From assembly GCA_025618425.1 (NCBI GenBank), contig CM046848.1:25491616-25555615 (forward strand): a DNA stretch of 64,000 bases, written 5' to 3'. This stretch comes from Heliocidaris tuberculata (taxonomy: Eukaryota; Echinodermata; Echinoidea; Camarodonta; Echinometridae). The notes under the pieces are model-generated. The model saw nothing but the letters and a program-made list of their open reading frames with translations, ran no database searches and was not told where the DNA came from. Positions 55,128 through 64,000 of the stretch are shown piece after piece (the stretch's first letter is position 1; every line of letters starts with the position of its first letter). The position numbers and the translations under genes are program-made.

Positions 55128-56159
55128 ATGGCAGTTACGGAGATGGACTTGATAAGTTTCGAAACAACTCCTGGAAATTGTTCCGAAGCCCTTGTAGTAT
55201 CTTTTCATCATCGCGCTATTATTGCATCGATCTTGATCGTCTTGACAATAATCGGGCTGTTTGGTAATGGCCTCGTCATTATTTCCGTCGTCGTTGCGAA
55301 GAAGCTCCGCACGGTCACGAACATCTTGGTCATCAATCTCGCTTTTGCCGATCTCCTAACGTGTCTCTGCCTACCGTTCCTGAGCTTGGGCTTCCTAAGT
55401 CAAACGGGAAGCTATCCTCTTCACGAGACAGTCTGCGCAACTGTAGCGGGTATCGTGTTTACTTGTGTCTGTTGTAGCGGATCGACCGTAGTCGCCATCG
55501 CCTTCGTTCGCTGGTACGTCATCACAAAATCCGTTCGCGGTCACCAGGGCCTCCACACTCCAAAGAAAATCGCCATAGTGGTGACGACCATCTGGATGGA
55601 GTCAGTCTCATTTATGGTCGTGCCCCCTGTACTAGGTGTCGGGACTTTAGGGTATTCTGAATACTACGGTCTGTGCTCTTTAACAGATACAAATCCACTT
55701 TACGTTTATTACTGCATGCTTCAAGGAACTTTGATTGCCATTGGTCTAATGCTTACCCTGATATTCTACATTCTGGCATTTCGCCATGTTTTCCGACACA
55801 ACAGGCAGATTCGAGACAATCTTGCCTTTGTCGAAGACCTTAGATCAAAGGTAACACAGGACCATCAGAGCATGGCTTTGTCCTTACATCAGGATCCTCG
55901 TCCACCAAAGATCAATGCCATCATCAAAATGGAGGTTGAAATCACCAAGAATCTCTTCATCGTCGTGTGCATGCTCTTTCTCTGTTTCCTAGCAATCAGC
56001 GTCAATTTAATCATCCCTGGTTTTGACGTATTCACTCTTTATAGCACTATAATAATGATGGCAAACAGCGTAGTCAATCCGATCATCTATGGATTCAAGC
56101 ACCCGAACTTTCGAGAGGTCTTTAGAAGCCTCCTTTGCTTCCGTACCACTCGAGCTTGA
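55128..56159 (+). CDS. Intronless rhodopsin-class (class A) G-protein-coupled receptor, 343 aa
   Basis: Complete single-exon frame from ATG 55128 to TGA 56157-56159. Seven hydrophobic spans are visible. TM1 has GN (N47), TM2 has LAFADLL (D75), and the conserved disulfide pair would be C103 and C183. TM3 ends in V127-R128-W129 where most class A receptors have D/E-R-Y, with the Arg kept. TM6 (from about residue 275) lacks the usual CWxP. TM7 carries NPIIY (317-321), followed by an amphipathic stretch with C337 as a possible palmitoylation site. A sequon N-C-S at 17 lies in the short N-terminus. Loop 3 is long and charged. The ligand cannot be assigned. The general type fits orphan receptors expanded in echinoderms. 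A truncated, very similar copy lies 1 kb upstream. Confidence 0.93.
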   Translation: MAVTEMDLISFETTPGNCSEALVVSFHHRAIIASILIVLTIIGLFGNGLVIISVVVAKKLRTVTNILVINLAFADLLTCLCLPFLSLGFLSQTGSYPLHETVCATVAGIVFTCVCCSGSTVVAIAFVRWYVITKSVRGHQGLHTPKKIAIVVTTIWMESVSFMVVPPVLGVGTLGYSEYYGLCSLTDTNPLYVYYCMLQGTLIAIGLMLTLIFYILAFRHVFRHNRQIRDNLAFVEDLRSKVTQDHQSMALSLHQDPRPPKINAIIKMEVEITKNLFIVVCMLFLCFLAISVNLIIPGFDVFTLYSTIIMMANSVVNPIIYGFKHPNFREVFRSLLCFRTTRA

Positions 56160-57261
56160 ATCAAATTGATTTGCCAATAATGACAATGAATCATTTTTTT
56201 CAAGTTAAAAATTTCGGGTCATTCACTAATCTGCTGGTCTACTAAACTTTATCATGTTTATCGAGAAGCATTCATAACTGAAAGGTTCTAGAGTAAAATA
56301 GAATAAAGGTAGTCACGTATTTTCAAGAACATAGTTTCATAATTTACCATTGGATAAAGATGGGGGTGGTGTAGAATGTATCCGTAAAGCCCGTGTTTTG
56401 ATTGTTCAGTAATTCTATACTCAGATACTCTGACGACTGCAACTTCCCTTCGATTCTAGGATAACGACCCCGAGGTTCTTACTGTGGCAAGTACCTCCTT
56501 GAAAACGTTACATGTTGTTTTCCCGAAGATTCATTATTACAAAGGTTCATTATTCCAAAGGATTAATCCGAAAGGTCCGTTATTCCGAGGGAGGGGAAAA
56601 GCGCGAGAAGGGTTTCATCAATTTTACATATTGCCTTCCTCAAATCCCCTTCTCTCTTATACGTACCTCTTCCCCTCAGTTTTCGCCATTTTATTAGGGG
56701 GAACTTGTCCCCATAGGTACGCTACTCTACATTTTTTAAAGTTCACAATGTTACTGTTCAGAATTTCTTAAACTAGTAATTAAAAATGATCAAATTACAC
56801 TTTCAACGAGAAGTTATCACATTTTTCGTAACTAATGATAGAAAATTAACAATTTTGAAGGTCCATGAAAAAGTACCGGATTATATTCCTTATATAGTAT
56901 TTCCTCAGCCCACCACTTTATGGTATTTCTTGTAGAAAGACAAAACCTTATTCTACAACTACAAAGAGATACCTGAACCCTGACTAATAATACAGGGCCT
57001 TTTCAGGGTCATAAAATATATCCAATTATGCATTTATGAGAGTTCTGAAAATAACAAAATTGCCAAAACATTATGAAATTAAATTTCAAACCCTTATAGT
57101 GGAAACTGTTTCAAGCCTTTCAGAATCGTCGTCCTTTCGAGGGATAGGGTTTGAGGTCATTTCCATGCCATTCGGCTCGCGATAGCAAGGGGTTGTTGCA
57201 CTGTACGGGAATTTCCTGGCAGTCAGGATACCGGGAATGCCCGTTTTTCCACATTTTTTTT
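56160..57261. other. GPCR 3' flank, no gene recognised
   Basis: AT-rich; contains the decayed repeat at 56508-56595. A likely GPCR polyadenylation signal is not clear. Confidence 0.4.
56508..56595. repeat. Degenerate GGTTCATTATTCCGAAA repeat
   Basis: AAGATTCATTATTACAAAGG, TTCATTATTCCAAAGG and GGTCCGTTATTCCGAGG are three decayed units of the family seen at 62470-62965. Confidence 0.65.
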
Positions 57262-57445
57262 TTTTTTTACAGGAAATCAGCATATATTTACAATAAAATT
57301 ATGTAAATTTACAATAAAATTATGTAAATATATGCTGATTTCCGGTAAACCAACAAACTTGCTGTTGTTTTACAGTCTTTTTCTGTAAAACAACAGCAAC
57401 AAACTTGCTGTTGTTTTACAGGAAAAGACTGCAAAACTGAAAAAA
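57262..57445. repeat. Compound palindrome of short inverted repeats
   Basis: GGAAATCAGCATATATTTAC faces GTAAATATATGCTGATTTCC around two AATTTACAATAAAATTATGT-like units. Then AACAAACTTGCTGTTGTTTTACAG occurs twice and pairs with CTGTAAAACAACAGCAAC. Confidence 0.8.
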
Positions 57446-57659
57446 GGGCAATAATTTCAAGGGCTAAAAAACTTGTAATTTTATCATGTGTACAGTTATT
57501 TTTTACAGTATGGTATTGCTCCACTTCGCTCCTACTAACAACCTCTTTCTTCTCTTTTACGGACCCCCCCCCCCCCCTCTCTCTCTCTATCTTTTTGTCT
57601 ATTACTTTCTTTCTTTATATCTTCTCTCTCCCTTTCTCTAAACTAATCATTAATTAAAA

Positions 57660-58040
57660 GACACCGGATGGGTTCACATCGAAATAAGAGGGCCTTAAGA
57701 CCCAGTTGATCATCCAACCACGGACCTTATGGAAGTCGACCTACCACTAGTTCCAGAATAAACCTGTCGAACAGTGACTCGCAACAACGGAATCCCTGTC
57801 AACATCACCACTGGACTGTGAGCGGGATCAGGCCAAGAACAGGATTCCTGTGAAGGGGATCCTGGTGGTCCTTTAGTTGTGAGTGGGAACGTCATCTACA
57901 TACAGATCGGCATTGTGAGCTATGGTCTAGGGTGTGGGTTGCAGGATGCCTATGCTGCCTACACCAGACTCCCACACTTTCTTGATTGGGTGGAGAAGCC
58001 AATTTCAGATAATACGGTCATCTTCGTAGATTGTGGCTAA
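57660..58040 (+). pseudogene. Last exon of a trypsin-like (S1) serine protease, inactivated
   Basis: A pyrimidine-rich stretch and AG at 57659 precede a frame that follows the end of a chymotrypsin-fold protease. It reads TGW, then LMEVDLPLVPE, TCRTVTRN, QEQDSCEGDPGGPLVV, then IVSYGLGC and AYTRLPHFLDWV, ending at TAA 58038. Three in-frame stops interrupt it (57696, 57759, 57819). The catalytic GDSGGP motif reads GDPGGP, so the active-site serine is proline (codon 57861-57863). There is no frameshift. Earlier exons with the His and Asp residues are not visible upstream. This is a dead gene or a duplicated terminal exon; protease-family identity is secure. Confidence 0.88.
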
Positions 58041-58095
58041 TGGAGCCTCAAATAAATTACACCCCTGTCACACCAACGATACTGACACGACACCG

Positions 58096-58625
58096 ACAAC
58101 ACCATCATCATCATCATCCCGTGAATCCCCTCACTGAGGGGGGGGGGGGGGGTCGGGTCTTCTCGTCACCGCCCTCCATTTAGTTCTGTCATTTACTAGC
58201 TCCAAATCCACTTCGGCGCCATCCTCTTTGATACAATCCATCCATTTCTTCCTCGGTCTTCCTCTCTTTCTCTTCCCCTCTCCACTGTGTTCTAATGCCC
58301 ATCGAATGAGGTCATTCTCTTGGCTCCTCTTCACATGTCCATACCATCTGAGTCTGCTCTCTTTCATTTTCTCTCTTATCCCTATCACCCCAACATCTTT
58401 CTGCACTTCCACATTCCTTCTTCTGTCCAATCTGGTGACTCCTCCAATAGTTCTTAAGCATATCATCTCTGCCACTTCCAGCTTCTTGATCTGCTCCTCC
58501 TTCACAGCCCATGTCTCACCTCCATACAATGTCACTGGATGAACCATAGTCTTGTAGATCTGGGCCTTCAGCTTCAAGGGCATCCTTTTGTCATAAACTA
58601 CACCACTAACACTTCTCGGTCTCTG
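58096..58625 (-). pseudogene. LINE reverse-transcriptase C-terminal fragment with (GAT)n tail
   Basis: The minus strand encodes GVVYDKRMPLKLKAQIYKT, LYGGETWAV, LEVAEMICLRTIGGVTRLDR, ESRLRWYGHV, KRKRGRPRKKWMD, DRTKWRAVTRRPDP. This is the widely seen C-terminal region of a non-LTR retrotransposon RT. It is open for 150 codons to a stop at 58131, with a (GATGAT)n microsatellite at 58096-58116 as its 3' end. The 5' RT domain is missing, so it is a 5'-truncated insertion, relatively young judging by the open frame. Confidence 0.88.
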
Positions 58626-59859
58626 TTGTCGGTCTAAAACACCGACAACAGACAGAACAAAAAAATCATATCACCCCGAATGGTCAAGAATTGGTCCATT
58701 TGGAGCCGGTGCGGAATGGAGGCGTGACCGAGGTATTACACCTCATATTGTACGCTGATAGACCAGTTCGTATGTAGCAAATGTCACAAATGACCCCAAA
58801 TATCCACAGATCTTTTAGACATGGAGGGGTCACTTTAATGTGCACTTCAGAAAAAATAACTCTGGGAGTGATAGAGGTGCCTCATGAATAGCTTTTTCCC
58901 CCCCCCCCCCCCTTTAAAAAGAATGCTTCCATCTGGATGTCATGGAATGCGCCATTAGTGCATAAATGAATAATGATTGCATGACATTCATGAGCACATA
59001 TCAAATATTCGTGTCAGTGGGTTTTAGAATTCAGTGTCACAGATGACCTTTATAATTATGCTCATGCTCAGATTGCATCTACGAACTGACTTATTATGTA
59101 CTGTTAAATAATCAATTTGTAACAAATTTGCGCTGTAATATCAGCTGATATACCCCCTATTCTCATCTGCTGAATCATTTTTGCTATCCTCAGTTTCCAT
59201 ACTTTGACTGTGGAAAAACGCATAATGATGTTCCCAGAGTAACATATTTTTATTTTCCCGGCGTTCTCCACACAAGCTTCCCTTTTAGGTTGTTCATCTC
59301 TTTGTACTTTCATGACTTTGCAATTTTTGCGATATTTATTTCTATTGTCAAACAGGATGTAGTTCCACAATTATGTCTATGTATCATTCTGACAACTAGT
59401 TGAATTAGATATATTCTTTGATGAGGTATCTTTAACATGATTTGAAAGATTGATTTACTGATGTTATAAATAGTGTATCGAGTGATATGATCATGTTGTA
59501 ATAACCACTTCTTAAATATAAAATGTCTTAGGCCGACTTTTTTGCGATTAAACAGTTGCAGTTTACATGTTGTGCAAGAGGTCATCGAATATTTTATAAC
59601 TTGACCTTTAATATTGTTAAGAATTTATCATACTGGAAGTCGAGAACTTCCAATTTTTATAAAGAACATAATTATAAAACATCATCAGCAGTTGTATTTA
59701 ACAATATTTGTTTTACTGTAAATGCTATCATTACTACTAAAAGTTACGTTGTTATCATTGTTATTATTGTTCTAACTCTCTTTATCATCACATGATTATG
59801 AAGGAGATCTTATGAATATCAACAAAATATTAATCAAAATAGAATAAAAGCATGAATTC
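58626..59859. other. Intergenic between two LINE remnants
   Basis: AT-rich with one C-run near 58900. Short frames on both strands show no recognisable product. Part of 59556-59795 may be a decayed 5' extension of the LINE at 59860. Confidence 0.4.
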
Positions 59860-60760
59860 CAAGGTTTTCTTGATAGACAGAGGTATTTCGTTAATGAATC
59901 TATTTTAAAAATTGTATATTCTTTTATTACTCTTCCCCATTTTGACTACGCAGATATAATTTGGCAGTCTGCCCCTGAGAGATATTTAGATTTGTTACAA
60001 AAACTTCAGAACAGAGCAGGTAGAATCATATTAAAGATAAATCCATATTCCCATACCACTAATTCTCATATCCATGACATTTTAAAATGGAAAAGATCGA
60101 GTGTCCGTCAATAAGAACATATGCATAATTATGATGTTCAAAATTTTAAATGATCTTGTACTTATATGTATATCAGACGCCCCATTCCTATTAAACCAGA
60201 CATGTATTTTCTTCGTTCTATAGGTAACTTCAGTCTCTCAAAACCGAGAACCAATAACTGTAAAAGAACATTCTACTATAGAGGAGCTTCATTATACAAC
60301 AAATTGCCATCAAATCCCCGTAGTGCTTTTAAATCCAATCTACAAAATTATTTCAAGGTATAGAACTGTGCACAAGTTTTCATCTCTCTCTTTCCTTCTA
60401 TTTTTTGTTTTGTTTATAGGGTTTGTATGGTTCTGTCTCCCTTATAAAACATTGAATTTGTACTGCAAATATAATCGAAAAGAAGTGTATTTTATAATGA
60501 TATCATGCATGTCCAATACATTGTTTTTGTTTTGTTTCGTTTCGTACAATATAATTTGATGTATTCAATAAGACTTAGTAAGTCTATTTTCCAAGAATTG
60601 TAATATTTGTACATATCATTGTTATCAAGGACCCCATGGAAAAACAGCCGTATTTTGTTAATACGGCTGAAATGGGCTATCCGCTGTATGTGAATCGTGA
60701 GTCATATTATGTATATTATTTATGTCATTGATTACGGAAATAAAAACAAACAATCAAGCA
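59860..60760 (+). pseudogene. LINE fragment: RT C-terminal region and 3' UTR
   Basis: The + strand reads ILLLLPHFDYADIIWQSAP, LDLLQKLQNRAGRIIL, LKWKRSSVRQ, then after stops and frame breaks RRPIPIKPDMYFLRS and YYRGASLYNKLPSNPRSAF, ending at about 60362. The DYa..iW...LqklQNRA.RiI motif and the final lyNkLP belong to Jockey/CR1-like LINEs. The AT-rich sequence to about 60760, with CCATGGAAAAACAGCC, looks like its 3' UTR. Inactive. Confidence 0.85.
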
Positions 60761-61639
60761 AGATGGATAGGAGGACAGAAGAAGTTTTAGTATGCTTCAG
60801 AAACAACAAAATTAAATTATAAAGAAGCAGAAAACTTATTTTTCTTAATAATCCTATATTAACAAAGACATTTAATTTAACAATTTTTGAGTTATCTACC
60901 GAAAAAAACAGGGACTGGGACTTTGTTTATGTTGTATTTCTTAAGAACATCAAAACAAAATGTTGTAATATGTATTGCTTTATCATGTGTTTTATATTTC
61001 ACTAAAGATTGAATTAGTGTAGTGACTTTCTTATCCAGAAATATAGTCAGTCATAGACACGTATCACCACGCTCCAATCACCGTTTGCTAAATTCTCTTA
61101 TTTTCTTTCTCTTCCCCCCCCCCCCCCCTCGATTTTGATTATTTATCACTTTCGACTTTGATTATTTATGGCCGTAGGTAACTCAGTATAGAGAATTTAA
61201 TTTAATTTTTCATGATTTACCATGAAAATCCTTAGCATTATGCAAGTTCAATAAAAGAACAAAACAACTATATTGGTGACATCATTCTGAAAATCCGTTT
61301 TTGAAAGCGAATCAGGACAAGGCTTGCCATGGTTCAATTTGATGTATTAAATGTTTCACATTTTAAGCTCCGTTATATCAATCACACCATTTCTAACTTT
61401 AAATGCATAAAATGATATCCATCTGTTTTGTAAAGGCATATATTTTTTTGGAATACCTTTATGCATTCTTTCGTTGTTAACCTTGATATCATGTATCACA
61501 TTATAAAGGGTTCAGAGAAGACACGGTTTACATTTTATTCAAATATATGCGTTCGATGTCACCTCCGTCAATGGCTCTTTTAAATTTTATCTAGGATTAT
61601 TTTGAGCCGAGCGCTCTGAAGTAAACTTAAATACATGCC

Positions 61640-61870
61640 CAAAGTACTCTCTCTAAAAAATAGAGTGATTTTTCACTATGTTTTCACTCCCCCGGGAGTC
61701 ACGTCAGTGATCACTTTTTAGGAGTGAATATCGAGTGACTATCGAGTGCTCTCTAAAAGGAAAAGAGTGGAGTTTCACTCTATTTTCACTTATTTTCATT
61801 CCCCCGGGGAGTGACGTCAGTGATCACTCAATTTTTTTAAATTTTTTTTAGAGAGAGTATTTAAGATATG
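61640..61870. repeat. GAGTG/CACTC repeat with two CACGTCAGTGATCACT cores
   Basis: CCCCCGGGAGTCACGTCAGTGATCACT (61690) and CCCGGGGAGTGACGTCAGTGATCACT (61802) are two copies of a core inside GAGTG-rich arms bounded by AGAGAGTATTT-like ends. A related core, GTAACATCAGTGATCACTC, lies at about 10575. Confidence 0.7.
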
Positions 61871-62469
61871 ACCTAAAAACACAACATAATTATACATAAG
61901 GCTTAGTAATTCAGCCAAGTGATAAAACCGAGTAACCATGGTAACAAAAACGAATGTTTATTCAGTAATCATGAAAGTGGCATCTTTCAATAATTTAGTG
62001 ATGAGATAGCGTTAATGCATGGCAAAGGCTTGTATCTCTTGAAAAGGCGCTTCATAAACTGGATGTATTTATTATTAAAAGCATGCTGAAAGAGATTGCC
62101 CTATTTACCATCACTGGCTATAAGAACAAAATAGGTCAGCATGGGCTACTCATACAAATATAATTGGTATGGCAAGCCTCGTCTGTTTAGTGAACAGTGA
62201 ATCGAAGGTCACTGTGATCAAACAAAAGATTCGGGGATATAATGAAAGAAGTTGCACAATGAAACTGGAGGTTCTTTTATTTTTTAGTATTCGTCAATAT
62301 ATTTTGTATAAATTTCTACTGTTAAACACATTTTTTTTTCACGGAAAAAAATGTAAATTTCAACTCATTCTAGTTTTTGCACATGGCTAGAAGAAACATA
62401 CTCCGTTTCAAGTCTCGCGTTATATCTTCAACTTATCGGGCTATGTACTACTTGATACATCCCAAAGAT

Positions 62470-62965
62470 TACATGTCGTTTTTCCAAAGGTTCATAATTC
62501 CGAAAATGAATAAGGGTTCATAATTCCGAAAATGAATAAGGGTTCATAATTCCGAAAATGAAATAAGGTTCGTTATTCCGAAAATGAAGTAGGGTTCATA
62601 ATTCCGAAAATGAAATAGGGTTCATAATTCCGATGGTTTATATAATTCCGAAAAAGTAAAAGAACCCTACATCATTTTATTCGGAATTACGAACCTTCGG
62701 AATAATGTATCATATTTCATATTTGGAGTTATGAACCCCTTTTCATTTTCGGAAGTAGGCCTACACCCCATTTCACTTTTGGAATTACGAACCCTATTTC
62801 ATTTTTTAAATTTTGAACCTTCAAAAAATGAACCTTCGGAGTAATGCAACAAATGTTTGAAACTATGAACCCTACTTCATTTTCAGAATTATGAACCCCC
62901 TGGTATGGGAAATTTGTGTTTCGGAATTACGAACCTTCGGAAAACGAACCTTTTGGAAAACGAGT
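62470..62965. repeat. Fold-back satellite of GGTTCATAATTCCGAAAATGAA units
   Basis: Five to six direct units of about 29 bp (62487-62640) are followed by units in the opposite sense (TTTTCGGAATTATGAACCC type, 62665-62955), so the array can fold on itself. No ORF. Related decayed units lie at 56508-56595. Confidence 0.88.
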
Positions 62966-63074
62966 GTCTCCCAACCAAAATGACATGACTTTTCCTTTTA
63001 ACTTTTGCGGATCAAGTTACATATTCATATAGTAGATAAATCACAAACCAAGTGTATGTGCGTTATGTTAAATC

Positions 63075-63350
63075 AGAGGCTTCGCTAGACCATTTTGAAG
63101 GGAGGAGGGGGGGGGGGGTCGGACTAGCTCTACCAGCGAATTAGCTGAAAATTTTCCAGCCATACAAAAAAACAAAAACAGTTTTCACATTTCCAAATTG
63201 CCGACAAGGTAAAATAATGGTTGTCAAATTTCAAATTTGCCGACAGATAATCCATTTAGTCCAACAAGCAAGCAAAGAATTTAAAAAGAAGTCATGAAAT
63301 TTCAGATATGCCGACATGGCAGCAAATTGCCAGTTTGCCGACAGAAAATT
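63075..63350. repeat. Dispersed repeat with TTGCCGACA motifs, copy 2
   Basis: GGCTTCGCTAGACCATTTTGA, a G-run, then four TTGCCGACA or TGCCGACA motifs. It overlaps the region just 3' of the C-type lectin stop codon. Confidence 0.6.
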
Positions 63351-63398
63351 GTAATGAGGTGAAACTCTTCTGGCCACGCTCCTGCCCCTATGATCACA

Positions 63399-64000
63399 TC
63401 AGGAGAGCGGCAATATTGGGATTTGACATATTGTGGGTCTAACGTTGTTACAAGTGGCACTGTGAAATTTCCCAGTATCCATTTTGACAAATGCACAGTA
63501 GTTGGCTTCATAAACTGGCTCGCCATGCTCCCAATCTGAGGAAAAGATGCAAGGATAAAATAGAAAAGGTATGTGATATAAAAAGGTTCAGACTTGTCTC
63601 TATGTTTCTTAGCATCGTGATTAGAATCAGAATTAGAATTTAAAATGAAGTGTATTTAACTTGACTGATCTCTTTCTCAAATGTGTAGAGTGTGTTGAGG
63701 TAACCAGGTAAGTTATTCATTTTAATAAACAAAAAAAAAAGAAGAAAATAATGCAACTAAAAAAAAAAATTTTTTTAAAAACTTCTTGTACATGCATTAC
63801 TTACTCATGTATAAGAAGGGATGTCGTATTCTATCGACTTCGCACACCCACGTCGTGTCTTTGAAGTGGCAGTTGACCCAGGGATCACTTTCGTTGAAAG
63901 TTTGGGCGAAAAGTTCATATTCATTGTGACTTTCAAAGAAGAGAAGGGAAGGCTCTCCTGCGATGCTATCTAATTGTACAGAGGAAAGAACCGCGCAGGC
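63399..64000 (-). CDS. C-type lectin-domain protein, 3' end (last two exons; 5' part beyond the window)
   Basis: Exon 63805-64000 (running off the window, gtaagt donor) joins in phase to the terminal exon 63399-63535, with TGA at 63399-63401. The joined protein reads ...SLLFFESHNEYELF...DPWVNC...FLYMNNWEHGEPVYEANYCAFV...GKFHSATCN...TICQIP. The NW..GEP block, the paired cysteines and the final ICQ are the C-terminal landmarks of a C-type lectin-like domain. The canonical WND calcium motif is replaced by FHSA, so calcium-dependent sugar binding is doubtful. Such proteins are often secreted immune or adhesion molecules; the signal peptide would lie outside the window. Confidence 0.82.

Overview
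This is an animal genome window with sparse spliced genes, conventional GT..AG introns and a very high load of short inverted-repeat DNA transposons. An echinoderm, most likely a sea urchin, is the best guess. This rests on a compact intronless rhodopsin-class GPCR of the lineage-expanded type, a C-type lectin, poly-G-rich hAT MITEs and TTAA-flanked piggyBac-type MITEs. It is inference from family resemblance and was not tested by any search.

Layout. 1-5.6 kb: intergenic DNA made almost entirely of transposons nested in one another. 6.17-16.52 kb (+): a complete seven-exon gene for a 12-TM spinster-like major facilitator transporter (532 aa). 16.5-21.6 kb: convergent 3' flank with MITEs and tandem repeats. 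21.58-48.80 kb (-): a complete 16-coding-exon glomulin gene (632 aa), the RBX1-binding regulator of cullin-RING ligases. All splice phases join into one frame. Its introns hold partial copies of its own exons, a 3.9-kb TIR element with a higher-order repeat core, three LINE or Helitron-type fragments, two of three piggyBac-type MITEs (the third lies just 3' of the gene), a fold-back element and a hAT MITE. 48.8-55.1 kb: intergenic transposons, a truncated GPCR pseudogene, and an inverted copy of the sequence just upstream of the intact GPCR. 55.13-56.16 kb (+): the intronless GPCR (343 aa). 57.66-58.04 kb (+): the last exon of a dead trypsin-like protease. 58.1-60.7 kb: two LINE reverse-transcriptase remnants. 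63.4-64.0 kb (-): the 3' end of a C-type lectin gene that runs off the window.

The intact genes have no evident shared pathway and neighbour each other by ordinary gene order. The transporter and glomulin are tail to tail. The notable biology is structural: serial partial duplication of internal glomulin exons, a glomulin C-terminus that lies inside a tandem repeat, a GPCR locus shaped by direct and inverted partial duplication, and a stack of nested transposons whose order can be read from intact target-site duplications. I found no convincing previously undescribed multigene system, no CRISPR array and no tRNA or rRNA gene.
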